DNA from: SZAS-79 sp964599095
Lineage (GTDB): Bacteria > Pseudomonadota > Gammaproteobacteria > Burkholderiales > SG8-39
Direction of reading: 5' to 3'
Length of the DNA stretch: 64,000 bases
Assembly (NCBI GenBank): GCA_964599095.1
Contig: CAZREB010000006.1
Coordinates: 1 to 64,000, forward strand
Position numbers and translations under genes: made by a program
Shown here: positions 43,109 through 51,365 of the stretch, in pieces
Layout of the letters: every line of letters begins with the position of its first letter
Position numbering within the stretch: the stretch's first letter is position 1
The notes under the pieces: generated by a model
Database searches by the model: none
The model's input: only the letters and a program-made list of their open reading frames with translations
Told to the model about the DNA's origin: nothing

Positions 43109-44788
43109 ATGACGAATGCAGACCTGATTCTCCTCAACGGACGAATCCATACGCTTGATGCACGCGAGCGGTCCGTCGACGCCCTCGCGGTGACCGGCAC
43201 CACGATTGCGGCCGCCGGCGATAACGCGTCGGTTCTTGCCCTTCGCGGGGCGCGTACGCGCGTGATCGACCTCGCCGGCCGCACCGTGGTGCCCGGTTTC
43301 TACGATGCGCATCCGCATCTGGACCGCATGGGCTTGCGCGACCTTTGCGGCGTGAAGATTGCGCACTGCAAATCGGTGGCGGCCATTTGCGAAGCGATCC
43401 GCGAGGCGGCTGCGCACACGCCGCCGGGCGAATGGATCGTCACGCTGCCGATGGGCGCGCCGCCGGAAGACTATGTTTTCGAGCCGGGCCAGCTCGAAGA
43501 GGGCCGCTTCCCGGACCGCCACGACCTCGACCGCGCAGCGCCGGACCACCCGGTCTACGTCCGCTCGCCGTGGGGCTGGTGGAGCCGGCTGCCGCTGCCT
43601 TCGGTAGCAAACACCCGCGCATTGGCGGCCGCAGGCATCACCCGCGACACACAGCCACCGCCGAAAGTCGAGATCGCCAAGGACGCGCACGGCGAGCCAA
43701 CCGGCCTCTTCCTCGAACGCAACTGGGCGCCGATCCTCGAATACACGCTGTTCCAATGCGTGCCGCGCTTCACCTACGAGGACCGTTACGCCGGCCTGAA
43801 ATACGCGGTGCGGGCCAGCAGTGCAGCAGGCACCACGGCGGCTTTCGAAGGACACGGCGTCACGCCGCAGGTGATCGACGCGTACCGCCGGCTCGAGGCG
43901 GCAGGCGAACTGACGCTGAGGATGCAATTGCCGCTCTCGGTGCCGAGCGCCGCGTTCGGCGATCGCAAGATCGGCGAGATGCTTGCGCACTGGGCACCGA
44001 GGCTCGGCGGCCGCGGGAGCGATGCCGGGAACCGAGGGCTGCTGCGCGAAGAGGGGCTGTGCCTCGACGTCGCCGACCCGAACTCGGCGCGCATCATCGC
44101 GCGCGGCTACCCGTACGAGCAATGGGCCGGGCATTTCTACCAATCGTTGCCGCACGAGCGGCTGGTCGCGCTGGGCCTCGAAGCCGCGAAGCTCGGCATC
44201 CGCGTCGCCACACTCGTGTGCTACGAGCTCGAGCGGGTGTTGCGCGCTTTCGAGGAGATCGACGCGCAGATTTCGATTCGCGACCGCCGCTGGGTGGCGG
44301 TGCATGTGACCGAGGCGACGCCGGGGCAGATACTGCGCATCAAGGCGCTCGGGCTGGTGGCCACGGTGACACCGGGCTTCATGTACATGGCGCAAACCCG
44401 CTTCAACCTGCAGGCGCTCGGCGCGCGCGGCACGCCGATCCGGCAGTTGCTGGATGCCGGCATCCCGGTGGCGCTTTCGACCGACGGCGTGCCGCACTCG
44501 ATGCTGTTCGCCATGTGGGAAGCGCTTGCGCGCTGGGACAACGACGGGAAGCAAAGGCTCGGCGAGGCCAACCTCACGCGCGTCGAGGCGCTTCGGCTGG
44601 CCACCGCGGCCGGCCACTACCTCACCTGGGACGAAGCGACCCGCGGGCCGCTTACGCCGGGGATGGCGGCGGATTTTGTGGTGCTTTCGGATGATCCGCT
44701 GACTTGCGAATTGGAGCGCATCAGGGACCTCCCGGTCGAACGCACTTTCGTGGCAGGCCGCCAGGTGCACGGTCCATCCATCGATTGA
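43109..44788 (+). CDS. Amidohydrolase, YtcJ-like metal-dependent family
   Basis: This 559-residue protein of the amidohydrolase superfamily starts with the typical ADLILLNGRIHTLDA beta-sandwich. The barrel metal motif is FYDAHPHLDRMG. Later His residues are at EGHGVTPQ and VHVTEATPGQ, Asp is at LSTDGVPHS, and the C-terminal GMAADFVVLSDDPL returns to the beta-sandwich. YtcJ-like proteins hydrolyse imides, amides or other C-N bonds. TACAAT lies only 6 bases before the ATG, so a leaderless transcript is conceivable. It neighbours a CMD-family gene and a VOC gene, consistent with catabolism. The substrate is unknown. Confidence 0.88.
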   Translation: MTNADLILLNGRIHTLDARERSVDALAVTGTTIAAAGDNASVLALRGARTRVIDLAGRTVVPGFYDAHPHLDRMGLRDLCGVKIAHCKSVAAICEAIREAAAHTPPGEWIVTLPMGAPPEDYVFEPGQLEEGRFPDRHDLDRAAPDHPVYVRSPWGWWSRLPLPSVANTRALAAAGITRDTQPPPKVEIAKDAHGEPTGLFLERNWAPILEYTLFQCVPRFTYEDRYAGLKYAVRASSAAGTTAAFEGHGVTPQVIDAYRRLEAAGELTLRMQLPLSVPSAAFGDRKIGEMLAHWAPRLGGRGSDAGNRGLLREEGLCLDVADPNSARIIARGYPYEQWAGHFYQSLPHERLVALGLEAAKLGIRVATLVCYELERVLRAFEEIDAQISIRDRRWVAVHVTEATPGQILRIKALGLVATVTPGFMYMAQTRFNLQALGARGTPIRQLLDAGIPVALSTDGVPHSMLFAMWEALARWDNDGKQRLGEANLTRVEALRLATAAGHYLTWDEATRGPLTPGMAADFVVLSDDPLTCELERIRDLPVERTFVAGRQVHGPSID

Positions 44789-44816
44789 TCGGCCGGGCAC
44801 CAGCCACGCCGGCGTC

Positions 44817-45239
44817 CTAGGCGCGAAGGAGCGGCCGAGGCCACTGCGGGCTCATGAACCTCTGGATCTCGAGCAGATACCCGTCGGGGTCGCGAAAGAA
44901 GCAGTTGTAGATCCGGTACGTCTCATTTTCCGCAGGCGATTTCTCGAATGCCACGCCTTTCGCGACCAGGCGCTTGTACCAGCCGTCGACATCCTGCGTG
45001 ACGAAGGTCAGGATGAGTCCCAGCGGCGCGCGATCGGGTGAGGGCGCCTGCTGCACTGCCGAAGCTTTGCACACGCCGACGAACGCATCTCCCGAGCCCA
45101 CCCGATAGATTCGCGCAAGCCCTTGGTCGAGGACCAGCGGCAATTCCAGCGTTTCGCCGTAGAAGCGATAGCTGACCTCGGTGTCGCGGACGTAAAGGAA
45201 CGTGACTTGCTGCTCGAAGGGCGCCGGCAGCGCACTCAT
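44817..45239 (-). CDS. VOC family protein
   Basis: This 140-residue single VOC module has VTFLYVRDTEVSYRFY at the start and the metal-end motif NCFFRDPDGYLLEIQRF, with Glu in the usual ligand place. The ATG at 45239 starts 2 bases after the stop of the upstream PEP-mutase-family gene on the same strand. It may be a dioxygenase, lyase or resistance-type protein. The reaction is not assignable. Confidence 0.85.
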   Translation of the reverse strand: MSALPAPFEQQVTFLYVRDTEVSYRFYGETLELPLVLDQGLARIYRVGSGDAFVGVCKASAVQQAPSPDRAPLGLILTFVTQDVDGWYKRLVAKGVAFEKSPAENETYRIYNCFFRDPDGYLLEIQRFMSPQWPRPLLRA

Positions 45240-45241
45240 CG

Positions 45242-46069
45242 TCAACCGAGCAGCTTTTTCAGTTCCGCGCCGCCGGTCGCGGCGTTGGCCCACGTAAACG
45301 TGCCCGGCGACTGCATTTCACGGCCGGCTGCGAGCAGGGCACCGATCGCAGCACGGGCGAGCGCACCGCCGGTGCTGATGCGCCGGGCGCCGGCTTGGCC
45401 GAGTTGGGCGACCGATGCATGGTGCAAGCCGGTCATGTTGATGTTGACCGGTTTCTTTACCGCCGAACATACGCGCCTTACTTCGTCGATCGTCTTCAGG
45501 CCCGGGGCGTAAAGCACATCCGCACCGGCCGCTTCGAAGGCCTGCAGCCTGCGGATAATTTCATCGTGGTCGGTCGTGCCATGCAGCAGCCCATCGGCGC
45601 GCGCCGCGAACATGAACTTGAACGGCAGCTTCGCAACTGCTTCGGCTGCGGCCTGGACACGCTCGACGGCCAGCGTGAAATCGTAGGTGGGCTTGGCCGG
45701 GTCGCCGCTGTAGTCCTCGATGGATCCGCCGACCAAACCCGCCTCGGCGCCCCGTACCAGAGCCTGCGCTGCAGTCTTTGGGTCGTCGGCGTAGCCGTTC
45801 TCCAGGTCCGCGCTGACCGGCAAGTCGGTCGCGGCGCACATCACGCGGCAATGCTCGATCATGTCGTTCAGCCCGACCGCGCCGTCCAGCTTGCCGAGGG
45901 AAAAAGCATAGCCGGCGCTGGTGGTGGCCAGCGCCTTGTAGCCCAGCGCCTCGAGTAGCCGTGCCGATCCCGGGTCCCACGGGTTCGGGATCACGAAGAC
46001 GTCCGCGCCGGCATGCAGCGCCTGAAATCGTTGCGCCTTCTCTGCCTGGGTGACTTTCGACGCGGCCAT
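45242..46069 (-). CDS. Isocitrate lyase / PEP mutase family protein
   Basis: This 275-residue TIM-barrel protein has the Mg-binding and substrate signatures of the family: FVIPNPWDPGSARLLEALGY, SADLENGYADDP, GGSIEDYSGD and ARADGLLHGTTDHDEII. The KKCGH-type catalytic Cys of isocitrate lyases is absent, so it is closer to the short 2-methylisocitrate/oxaloacetate/phosphonopyruvate-type branch. The ATG at 46069 has GGAGG 7 bases upstream. It is co-transcribed with the VOC gene. It probably cleaves or forms a C-C or C-P bond next to a carboxylate. Confidence 0.9.
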   Translation of the reverse strand: MAASKVTQAEKAQRFQALHAGADVFVIPNPWDPGSARLLEALGYKALATTSAGYAFSLGKLDGAVGLNDMIEHCRVMCAATDLPVSADLENGYADDPKTAAQALVRGAEAGLVGGSIEDYSGDPAKPTYDFTLAVERVQAAAEAVAKLPFKFMFAARADGLLHGTTDHDEIIRRLQAFEAAGADVLYAPGLKTIDEVRRVCSAVKKPVNINMTGLHHASVAQLGQAGARRISTGGALARAAIGALLAAGREMQSPGTFTWANAATGGAELKKLLG

Positions 46070-46110
46070 TCCAACCTCCGGGTTCGGTAGCAAAACGCTA
46101 TGGTACGTTC

Positions 46111-46347
46111 ATGTCCCGTGCTTTAAAGACCACGCACACCCCAATGCTCGCACCCGGCAAGTACCGCCACTACAAAGGCAACGACTATGAAGTGATCGGT
46201 GTCGCCACGCACTCGGAGACCCGCGAGCAGTTGGTCGTCTATCGCCCGCTGTATGGCGAAGGCGCGCTCTGGGTCCGGCCGCTCGCGATGTTCACCGAGA
46301 GCGTGACCGTCGACGGAAAGGAAGTGCCGAGGTTTGCCCGCCTCTGA
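46111..46347 (+). CDS. DUF1653-family small protein
   Basis: This 78-residue protein has the compact DUF1653 fold sequence: GKYRHYKGNDYEVIGVATHSET, VVYRPLYGEGALWVRPLAMF and GKEVPRFARL. The family is widespread in bacteria and has no established reaction. It is divergent from the PEP-mutase-family gene (41 bases). The strong promoter of the DEAD-box gene begins 18 bases after its stop. Confidence 0.88.
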   Translation: MSRALKTTHTPMLAPGKYRHYKGNDYEVIGVATHSETREQLVVYRPLYGEGALWVRPLAMFTESVTVDGKEVPRFARL

Positions 46348-46364
46348 GCACATGAAGGTTTCGC

Positions 46365-46393
46365 TTGGCAGGAAGCGCACCAGCCCGTATACT
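46365..46393 (+). promoter_or_regulatory. Strong sigma70-type promoter of the DEAD-box helicase gene
   Basis: TTGGCA (46365-46370) and TATACT (46388-46393) are separated by exactly 17 bases, each differing from consensus at one position. A transcript from about 46400 would have a leader of roughly 175 bases before the helicase ATG. Confidence 0.65.
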
Positions 46394-46399
46394 TCGTTT

Positions 46400-46575
46400 G
46401 TGCGATGCAGCAACCCTGATTTACGCTGCGCGCGAGTTCATCGTCCCTGACCTCCCCTGGAAGTGGCTTCACCTCTTCCTGCTGCGTTCCTGATTTCCTG
46501 GATTGCGATTCGGTTGGCGCCGGTGTTTTGGCAGTCCCAACCGATCCACGTCCCGACAGGACAGGAGCAGCAGCT
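46400..46575 (+). promoter_or_regulatory. Long 5' leader of the DEAD-box helicase with an 8-bp stem
   Basis: No credible reading frame fills this leader. It contains an 8-base perfect stem, TCGGTTGG (46510-46517) with CCAACCGA (46537-46544), ending 31 bases before the start codon. Pyrimidine-rich runs lie further upstream. Long structured leaders are common for cold-induced RNA helicases, so autoregulation or temperature control is possible. A resemblance to small signal-recognition-particle RNA was examined and not supported. Confidence 0.4.
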
Positions 46576-47889
46576 ATGACCGCATCGACTTTCGACACCC
46601 TCGCCCTTGCGGCGCCCCTCCTCGAGGCCGTCAAGGCCGCGGGCTATACCGAACCGACCCCTGTGCAAGCTCGCGCGGTGCCCGAAGCGCTCAACGGCCG
46701 CGACCTGCTGGTGTCCTCGCAGACCGGCAGCGGCAAGACGGCCGCATTCATGCTGCCGGCCCTGCAACTGCTGACCAGGCCGCACGAGAAGAGCGGGCGC
46801 GGCCCGCGCGTGCTGGTGCTCACGCCGACGCGCGAACTGGCGGTGCAGGTGACCAAGGCGGCCGAAACCTATGGCCGCAACCTGCGCGTGAAGACGATGT
46901 CGGTCGTCGGCGGCATGCCCTACCCGCTGCAGAACCGGCTGCTGAAAGCCGGCATCGACATCCTCGTGGCCACACCGGGCCGGCTGCTCGACCAGATGAA
47001 CGCCGGCCGCATCGACCTCGCGCGCCTGCAACTCCTGGTGCTCGACGAAGCCGACCGGATGCTCGACATGGGGTTCAAGGACGAGCTCGAGGCGATCGTC
47101 GCGAAAGTCCCGAAGACCCGCCAGACGCTGTTGTTCTCGGCCACGCTCGAGCAGGGCATCGTCAGGCTCGCGGGCGCGCTGCTGAAGGATCCGCTGCGGA
47201 TTGCGGTCGACACCGCGCAGACGCGCCACGAGAACATCTCGCAGCGCCTGCATTTCGCCGACGACATGGGCCACAAGAACCGCCTGCTCGAAAGCATCCT
47301 GAACGACGCCGACCTGCAGCAGGCGATCGTGTTCACGTCGACCAAGCGCGCGGCCGACCAACTCGCGCTGGAACTGCACAGCCAGGGCCATTCCGCCGCG
47401 GCGATGCATGGCGACATGAACCAGAGGGCGCGCAACCATACGCTGCAGGCATTGCGCCGCGGCACACTCAAGGTGCTCGTGGCCACCGACGTGGCCGCGC
47501 GCGGCATCGACGTGCAGGGCATCTCGCACGTCATCAACTACGACCTGCCGACGCAGGCCGAGGACTACGTGCACCGCATCGGCCGCACCGGCCGCGCCGG
47601 GCGCAACGGCGTCGCAATCAGCTTCGCCAACGTGCGCGACCACTGGATGGTCAAGAGCATCGAGCGCTTCACGACCCAGAAGATCGAGGTCACCGCGATC
47701 CCGGGGCTGGAACCGAAGATGCGCGCCTTCTCCAAACCCGCCCCGCGCGGCGCGCGCCCCGGCGGCGGCAAGACCTACGGCAAGCCGGCGCATGCCAAGG
47801 GACGGGGCGAAGGATTCGGCGGCTACGCGAAACGCGACGGCCGGCCCGCCGGCCGATCGGCCGCGCGCACGAGTCCTTACTCGAAATAG
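46576..47889 (+). CDS. DEAD-box ATP-dependent RNA helicase (RhlE-like)
   Basis: This 437-residue helicase carries the full motif set: Q-motif (GYTEPTPVQ), I (SSQTGSGKT), Ia (TPTRELAVQ), Ib (ATPGRLLD), II (LDEADRMLD), III (FSATL), IV (IVFTSTKRA), V (VLVATDVAARGID) and VI (YVHRIGRTGRAG). The C-terminal tail of about 65 residues is Gly/Arg/Lys-rich, as in RhlE-type proteins that bind RNA without strong specificity. The ATG at 46576 has GGAG upstream at 46563. It is monocistronic with a strong promoter and a long leader. It likely acts in ribosome assembly or mRNA decay in the cold. Confidence 0.93.
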   Translation: MTASTFDTLALAAPLLEAVKAAGYTEPTPVQARAVPEALNGRDLLVSSQTGSGKTAAFMLPALQLLTRPHEKSGRGPRVLVLTPTRELAVQVTKAAETYGRNLRVKTMSVVGGMPYPLQNRLLKAGIDILVATPGRLLDQMNAGRIDLARLQLLVLDEADRMLDMGFKDELEAIVAKVPKTRQTLLFSATLEQGIVRLAGALLKDPLRIAVDTAQTRHENISQRLHFADDMGHKNRLLESILNDADLQQAIVFTSTKRAADQLALELHSQGHSAAAMHGDMNQRARNHTLQALRRGTLKVLVATDVAARGIDVQGISHVINYDLPTQAEDYVHRIGRTGRAGRNGVAISFANVRDHWMVKSIERFTTQKIEVTAIPGLEPKMRAFSKPAPRGARPGGGKTYGKPAHAKGRGEGFGGYAKRDGRPAGRSAARTSPYSK

Positions 47890-47961
47890 TCCTGCTGGTT
47901 GGCGAATCGACAGGCCGGTGACGGCCCAGCCTGTCGGCAAAGCGCTTTCAGTTTCCCCGGC

Positions 47962-48183
47962 TCAGTAGTGCGGCGGGACCTCGTCGGCCGGCGTCCTCGG
48001 CTCGGCCGCCGCCGCGGCGGCATCCACCTGGTCGCGCAGCGCGCGCAATTCGCGTTCCAGCCGATCGATCTGCTGCTGCTGGCGGTACACGGTCGTGTTG
48101 AGCGCATCGACCGTATCTTCGGCGAGTGCCAGCTTGGCCTCGATTTCGGCGAGGCGCGCGTCGAGCTTTTCGTCGCCGCTCAT
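47962..48183 (-). CDS. slyX: SlyX-family protein
   Basis: This 73-residue coiled-coil protein has the SlyX pattern: an N-terminal heptad region (LDARLAEIEAKLALAEDTVDAL) and RQQQQIDRLERELRAL, then a Pro-rich tail ending PPHY. Function is unknown in the family. The ATG at 48183 is 1 base after the stop of the molybdopterin-subunit gene, so the two are likely co-transcribed, although a functional link is not evident. Confidence 0.85.
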   Translation of the reverse strand: MSGDEKLDARLAEIEAKLALAEDTVDALNTTVYRQQQQIDRLERELRALRDQVDAAAAAAEPRTPADEVPPHY

Positions 48184-48184
48184 T

Positions 48185-50545
48185 TCATCGACCCGCGCTT
48201 TCCAACGCACGCCACACGCGCTCGGGCGTGGCCGGCATGTCCAGCGTCCTGATGCCGCGCACCGAGAGCGCGTCGACTACCGCGTTCATTACGCAAGCGA
48301 GGGATGCGGTGCATCCCGATTCGCCGACGCCCTTGACCCCGAGCGGGTTGGTCTTGCAGGGCACTTCGTTCCTCGCCCAGCCGAACGAAGGCACGTCCCC
48401 GGCGCGCGGAAACGCGTAATCCATGAAACTGCCGGTCAGCAACTGGCCGGATTGCGGGTCGTGCCGCAACTCTTCCATCAGCGCCTGGCCGATGCCCTGC
48501 ACCAGCCCGCCATGCACCTGGCCTTCGAGCAGCAGCGGGTTCACGACCACGCCGAAATCGTTGACCGCAGTGTAGCCGAGCATTTCCACATGGCCGGTCT
48601 CCGGGTCGATCTCGACTTCGCACACATGGCAGCCGGAAGGAAAGCTGTAAGTGGTCGGCTTGTAGAAATCGTCGGCCTCCAGCCCCGGCTCGATCTCCGG
48701 CGGCAGGAAGCCCTCGTGGGCCGCGCGCGCGACCGCCTCGATGGTCACCCGCCGGTCGGTGCCGGCAATCACGAACGCGCCGCCGGCCTCGCCGACTTCG
48801 AACTCGACGTCCGAGGCCGGCGCTTCCAGCAGGTGCCCGGCAATCAGCCGGCCCTTGTCGATGATGATGCGCGCGCAGTGCACGATGGCCGTGCCGGTCA
48901 CGGTGGTCTCGCACGAGCCGACCGAGCCCATGCCGACACCGGTGAGGTCGCTGTCGCCATAGACGAAACGGATCTTTTCCTGCGGCAGGCCCAGCTGCTG
49001 CGACACCACCTGCTTGAAGGTGGTCATGTGCCCCTGGCCGTTGGTGGTCGCGGTGACGGCCAGCGTGAGGATCCCGTCGGCGTCGAAAGTCGCGCCGACA
49101 TGGCTTTCGTAGTAGCCGTCGGGCTCCTGGTAGACCGAGAAGCCGTAGCCGCGCAGCTTTCCGCGGGCCGCCGACTGCGCGCGGCGCGCTTCGAACCCGG
49201 CGCGGTTCGTCAGCGTCATCGCATCGTCCATGTTCTTCGCGAACTCACCCGAGTCGAACACCAGCCCGACCGGCGTCGTCCACGGCATCTGGTCCGGGCG
49301 CACCATGTTGATCCGCCGCAATTCCGCGCGGTCGCGCCCGGTCTCGCGTGCGGCCGCGTCGGCGAGCCGCTCGATCAGGTAGGTGAACTCGGGCTTGCCT
49401 GCGCCTCGATAGGCGACAACCGGGACGGTGTTGGTAAAAGCGATTCGCGTCTGCGCGTGATAACAGGGGGTCGAATAGACGCCGGTGATACACCGCGTTC
49501 CGCCGGAGGTCGGGATGCTGAAAGCGCTGGCGTTGATGTAGGCGCCGGTGTTCGAAACGACCCGCGCGCGGACTGCGAGAAAGCGCCCGCCCGCGTCGAG
49601 CGCGAGCTCGCCGTGTAACGTGTGGTCGCGCGCTGCGCCGTCGGCCATGAAAGCCTCCGACCGGTCGGCCTGCCACTTCACCGGGCGCCCGAGTTGCCGC
49701 GCGGCGTAGAGTACCGCCACCTTTTCCGGGTAGGCGGAGATCTTCAGGCCGAAGGAGCCGCCGACGTCGGGCGTCACCACGCGCAGCGCCCGCGGGTCGG
49801 TCACGAGGCCGGTGGAAGCCACATCGGCCTGGATCGCCTTGCTGCCTTGCGTCGGCGCATAGAGCGTGTAACGGCCGCTGGCCGCGTCGTAGACACCCGC
49901 CGCCCCGCGCGTTTCGACCGGCGCCGCAGAAACACGATTGATTACGAGGTCGAGCCTGGTGACGTGCGCAGCCCCGGCGAATGCCGCGTCTGCCGCCTTG
50001 CTGTCACCGCCCTCCCAGTCGAGCGCCACGTTTCCCGGCGCGTCTTCCCGCACCAGCGGCGCCCCGGCGGCCAATGCCGAGTGCGCGTCGGTGACGGCGG
50101 GCAGCTCCCGGTACTCGACGGCAACCAGCTCGGCGGCATCGCGCGCCTCGCGCTGCGTGTGTGCGACCACCATCGCCACCGCCTCGCCAAGGAACCGGAC
50201 CCGGTCCGCCGCGAGTACCGGGCGCTCGGCCGGCGGCACCGGCGCTCCGTCGCGATTCTTCTGCACCACGCTGACCCGCATCGGGCCGATCCCTGCCGCA
50301 GCCAGGTCGGGCGCGGTAAAAACCGCGAGAACACCCGGCGCCGCACGCGCTGCGGTCGAATCGATCGAAGCCACGCGCGCATGCACATGCGGTGAGCGCA
50401 CGAACGCCGCATGCGCCGCCCCGGGCAGGTCGAGGTCGTCGATGAAGCGACCGGCGCCCGTGAGCAGCGCGTGGTCCTCGAGGCGCTGCACCGGCTGTCC
50501 GATGCGCAGCTGGCCGGAAGTATGCGAGAGGTCGGACGCCTTCAC
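48185..50545 (-). CDS. Xanthine dehydrogenase/CoxL-family molybdopterin-binding large subunit (second copy)
   Basis: This 786-residue protein has the same domain order as that at 39155-41479 but is clearly diverged. Cofactor segments are GGSFGLKISAYPEK, AYRGAGKPEFTYLIE, TTNGQGHMTTF, MGSVGSCETTVTG and the catalytic Glu in GVKGVGESG. It should be a molybdenum hydroxylase acting with FAD and [2Fe-2S] subunits that are not encoded nearby. It is followed by slyX. The start at 50545 gives the normal N-terminus (LRIGQPVQRLEDHALLTGAG). The substrate is unknown. Confidence 0.92.
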   Translation of the reverse strand: MKASDLSHTSGQLRIGQPVQRLEDHALLTGAGRFIDDLDLPGAAHAAFVRSPHVHARVASIDSTAARAAPGVLAVFTAPDLAAAGIGPMRVSVVQKNRDGAPVPPAERPVLAADRVRFLGEAVAMVVAHTQREARDAAELVAVEYRELPAVTDAHSALAAGAPLVREDAPGNVALDWEGGDSKAADAAFAGAAHVTRLDLVINRVSAAPVETRGAAGVYDAASGRYTLYAPTQGSKAIQADVASTGLVTDPRALRVVTPDVGGSFGLKISAYPEKVAVLYAARQLGRPVKWQADRSEAFMADGAARDHTLHGELALDAGGRFLAVRARVVSNTGAYINASAFSIPTSGGTRCITGVYSTPCYHAQTRIAFTNTVPVVAYRGAGKPEFTYLIERLADAAARETGRDRAELRRINMVRPDQMPWTTPVGLVFDSGEFAKNMDDAMTLTNRAGFEARRAQSAARGKLRGYGFSVYQEPDGYYESHVGATFDADGILTLAVTATTNGQGHMTTFKQVVSQQLGLPQEKIRFVYGDSDLTGVGMGSVGSCETTVTGTAIVHCARIIIDKGRLIAGHLLEAPASDVEFEVGEAGGAFVIAGTDRRVTIEAVARAAHEGFLPPEIEPGLEADDFYKPTTYSFPSGCHVCEVEIDPETGHVEMLGYTAVNDFGVVVNPLLLEGQVHGGLVQGIGQALMEELRHDPQSGQLLTGSFMDYAFPRAGDVPSFGWARNEVPCKTNPLGVKGVGESGCTASLACVMNAVVDALSVRGIRTLDMPATPERVWRALESAGR

Positions 50546-50577
50546 CTTGTATTTTCCGTTTCAGGCAATCCAGTTGA

Positions 50578-50590
50578 CCTGAAAGCCGCG
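50578..50590 (+). repeat. Copy B of the short dispersed repeat (core CCTGAAAGCCGCG)
   Basis: The core is identical to 39093-39105, with TTCC placed the same 24 bases before it. It lies in the 82-base gap upstream of the second molybdopterin subunit, on the side of the peptidase E-like gene. Confidence 0.3.
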
Positions 50591-50627
50591 TGCTTGTTCA
50601 TTCTACGAAATGCAATTCATGACAAAG

Positions 50628-51362
50628 TCAGCCGCCCCGGGCAAGCAATGCGGACACATCGGCCCCTGCGCGCAGGTCGCGGGGCTTGCGGCCGTGGCGA
50701 AACAGCCGCGCCCCCGGCCCCAGCAGCAGCTTCGCCCGCGGGCCCTCGACCTTGACGAGACTGCCTTCGCGCAGGCCGAGCACCGCGACTTTCGGGTTCA
50801 CCTTGACGAACTCGATGATGCGATCGTCACGCGACTCGCCGCCGTGGCCCTTGAGCGTCTTCTCGGTGTAGTGGGGATTGACCTGGAACGGCACGAGATC
50901 GAGCGCCCCGAATCCCTTGGGATCGACGACCGGCATGTCGTTGGTCGTGCGGATCGTCGGGCACGCAAGGTTGGCCCCGGCGCTCCAGCCGATGTAAGGC
51001 ACGCCGGCCTTCACGCGTGCGCGAATCGGCGCGAGCCAGCCCCGCGCGCGGGTCTCGGCGAGCAAATGCCAGGTGTTGCCGCCGCCGACGACGATCGCAT
51101 CGAAGGTCCCGAGCGCCGCCGGCGTCGTCTTGTGGGCACCCGTCACCGAAAATCCCATGGCCGCAAAGCGCTTCCTCGCCATCGCGACATACGCGTCGAA
51201 GGTGATAGTCACCGCTGCGAACGGCACGAACAGGATAGACTTGCGCGCCCGCCCTTCTGGAGACCGGCCAATCAGGTCGCGAACCAAGGGATCGACGTGG
51301 TCCAGCCAGCCGCCGCGCGGATTGCGCGAGTTCGACAGCAGCAGCAGCCTTTGCTTCGCCAT
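50628..51362 (-). CDS. Type 1 glutamine amidotransferase-like / peptidase E (S51) family protein
   Basis: This 244-residue protein has the class I amidotransferase fold of the S51 family. The features are VGGGNTWHLL, the nucleophile elbow IGWSAGANLACPTI with Ser in place of Cys, and PFQVNPHYTEK with the likely catalytic His. Members are alpha-aspartyl dipeptidases (PepE) or cyanophycinase relatives. Length and motif order match PepE. The start at 51362 (AKQRLLLLSNSRNPRG) is the family N-terminus. It starts 3 bases after the TctC gene stop on the same strand, so the two may be co-transcribed. Confidence 0.85.
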   Translation of the reverse strand: MAKQRLLLLSNSRNPRGGWLDHVDPLVRDLIGRSPEGRARKSILFVPFAAVTITFDAYVAMARKRFAAMGFSVTGAHKTTPAALGTFDAIVVGGGNTWHLLAETRARGWLAPIRARVKAGVPYIGWSAGANLACPTIRTTNDMPVVDPKGFGALDLVPFQVNPHYTEKTLKGHGGESRDDRIIEFVKVNPKVAVLGLREGSLVKVEGPRAKLLLGPGARLFRHGRKPRDLRAGADVSALLARGG

Positions 51363-51365
51363 CGG

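Noticed and set aside
46394..46500. Possible small signal-recognition-particle (4.5S) RNA in the helicase leader, read on the minus strand
   Set aside because: AGGAAG- and AGCAG-like fragments are present, but the conserved core GGUCAGGnCCGGAAGGnAGCAGCC order is not reproduced and no closing stem is seen.
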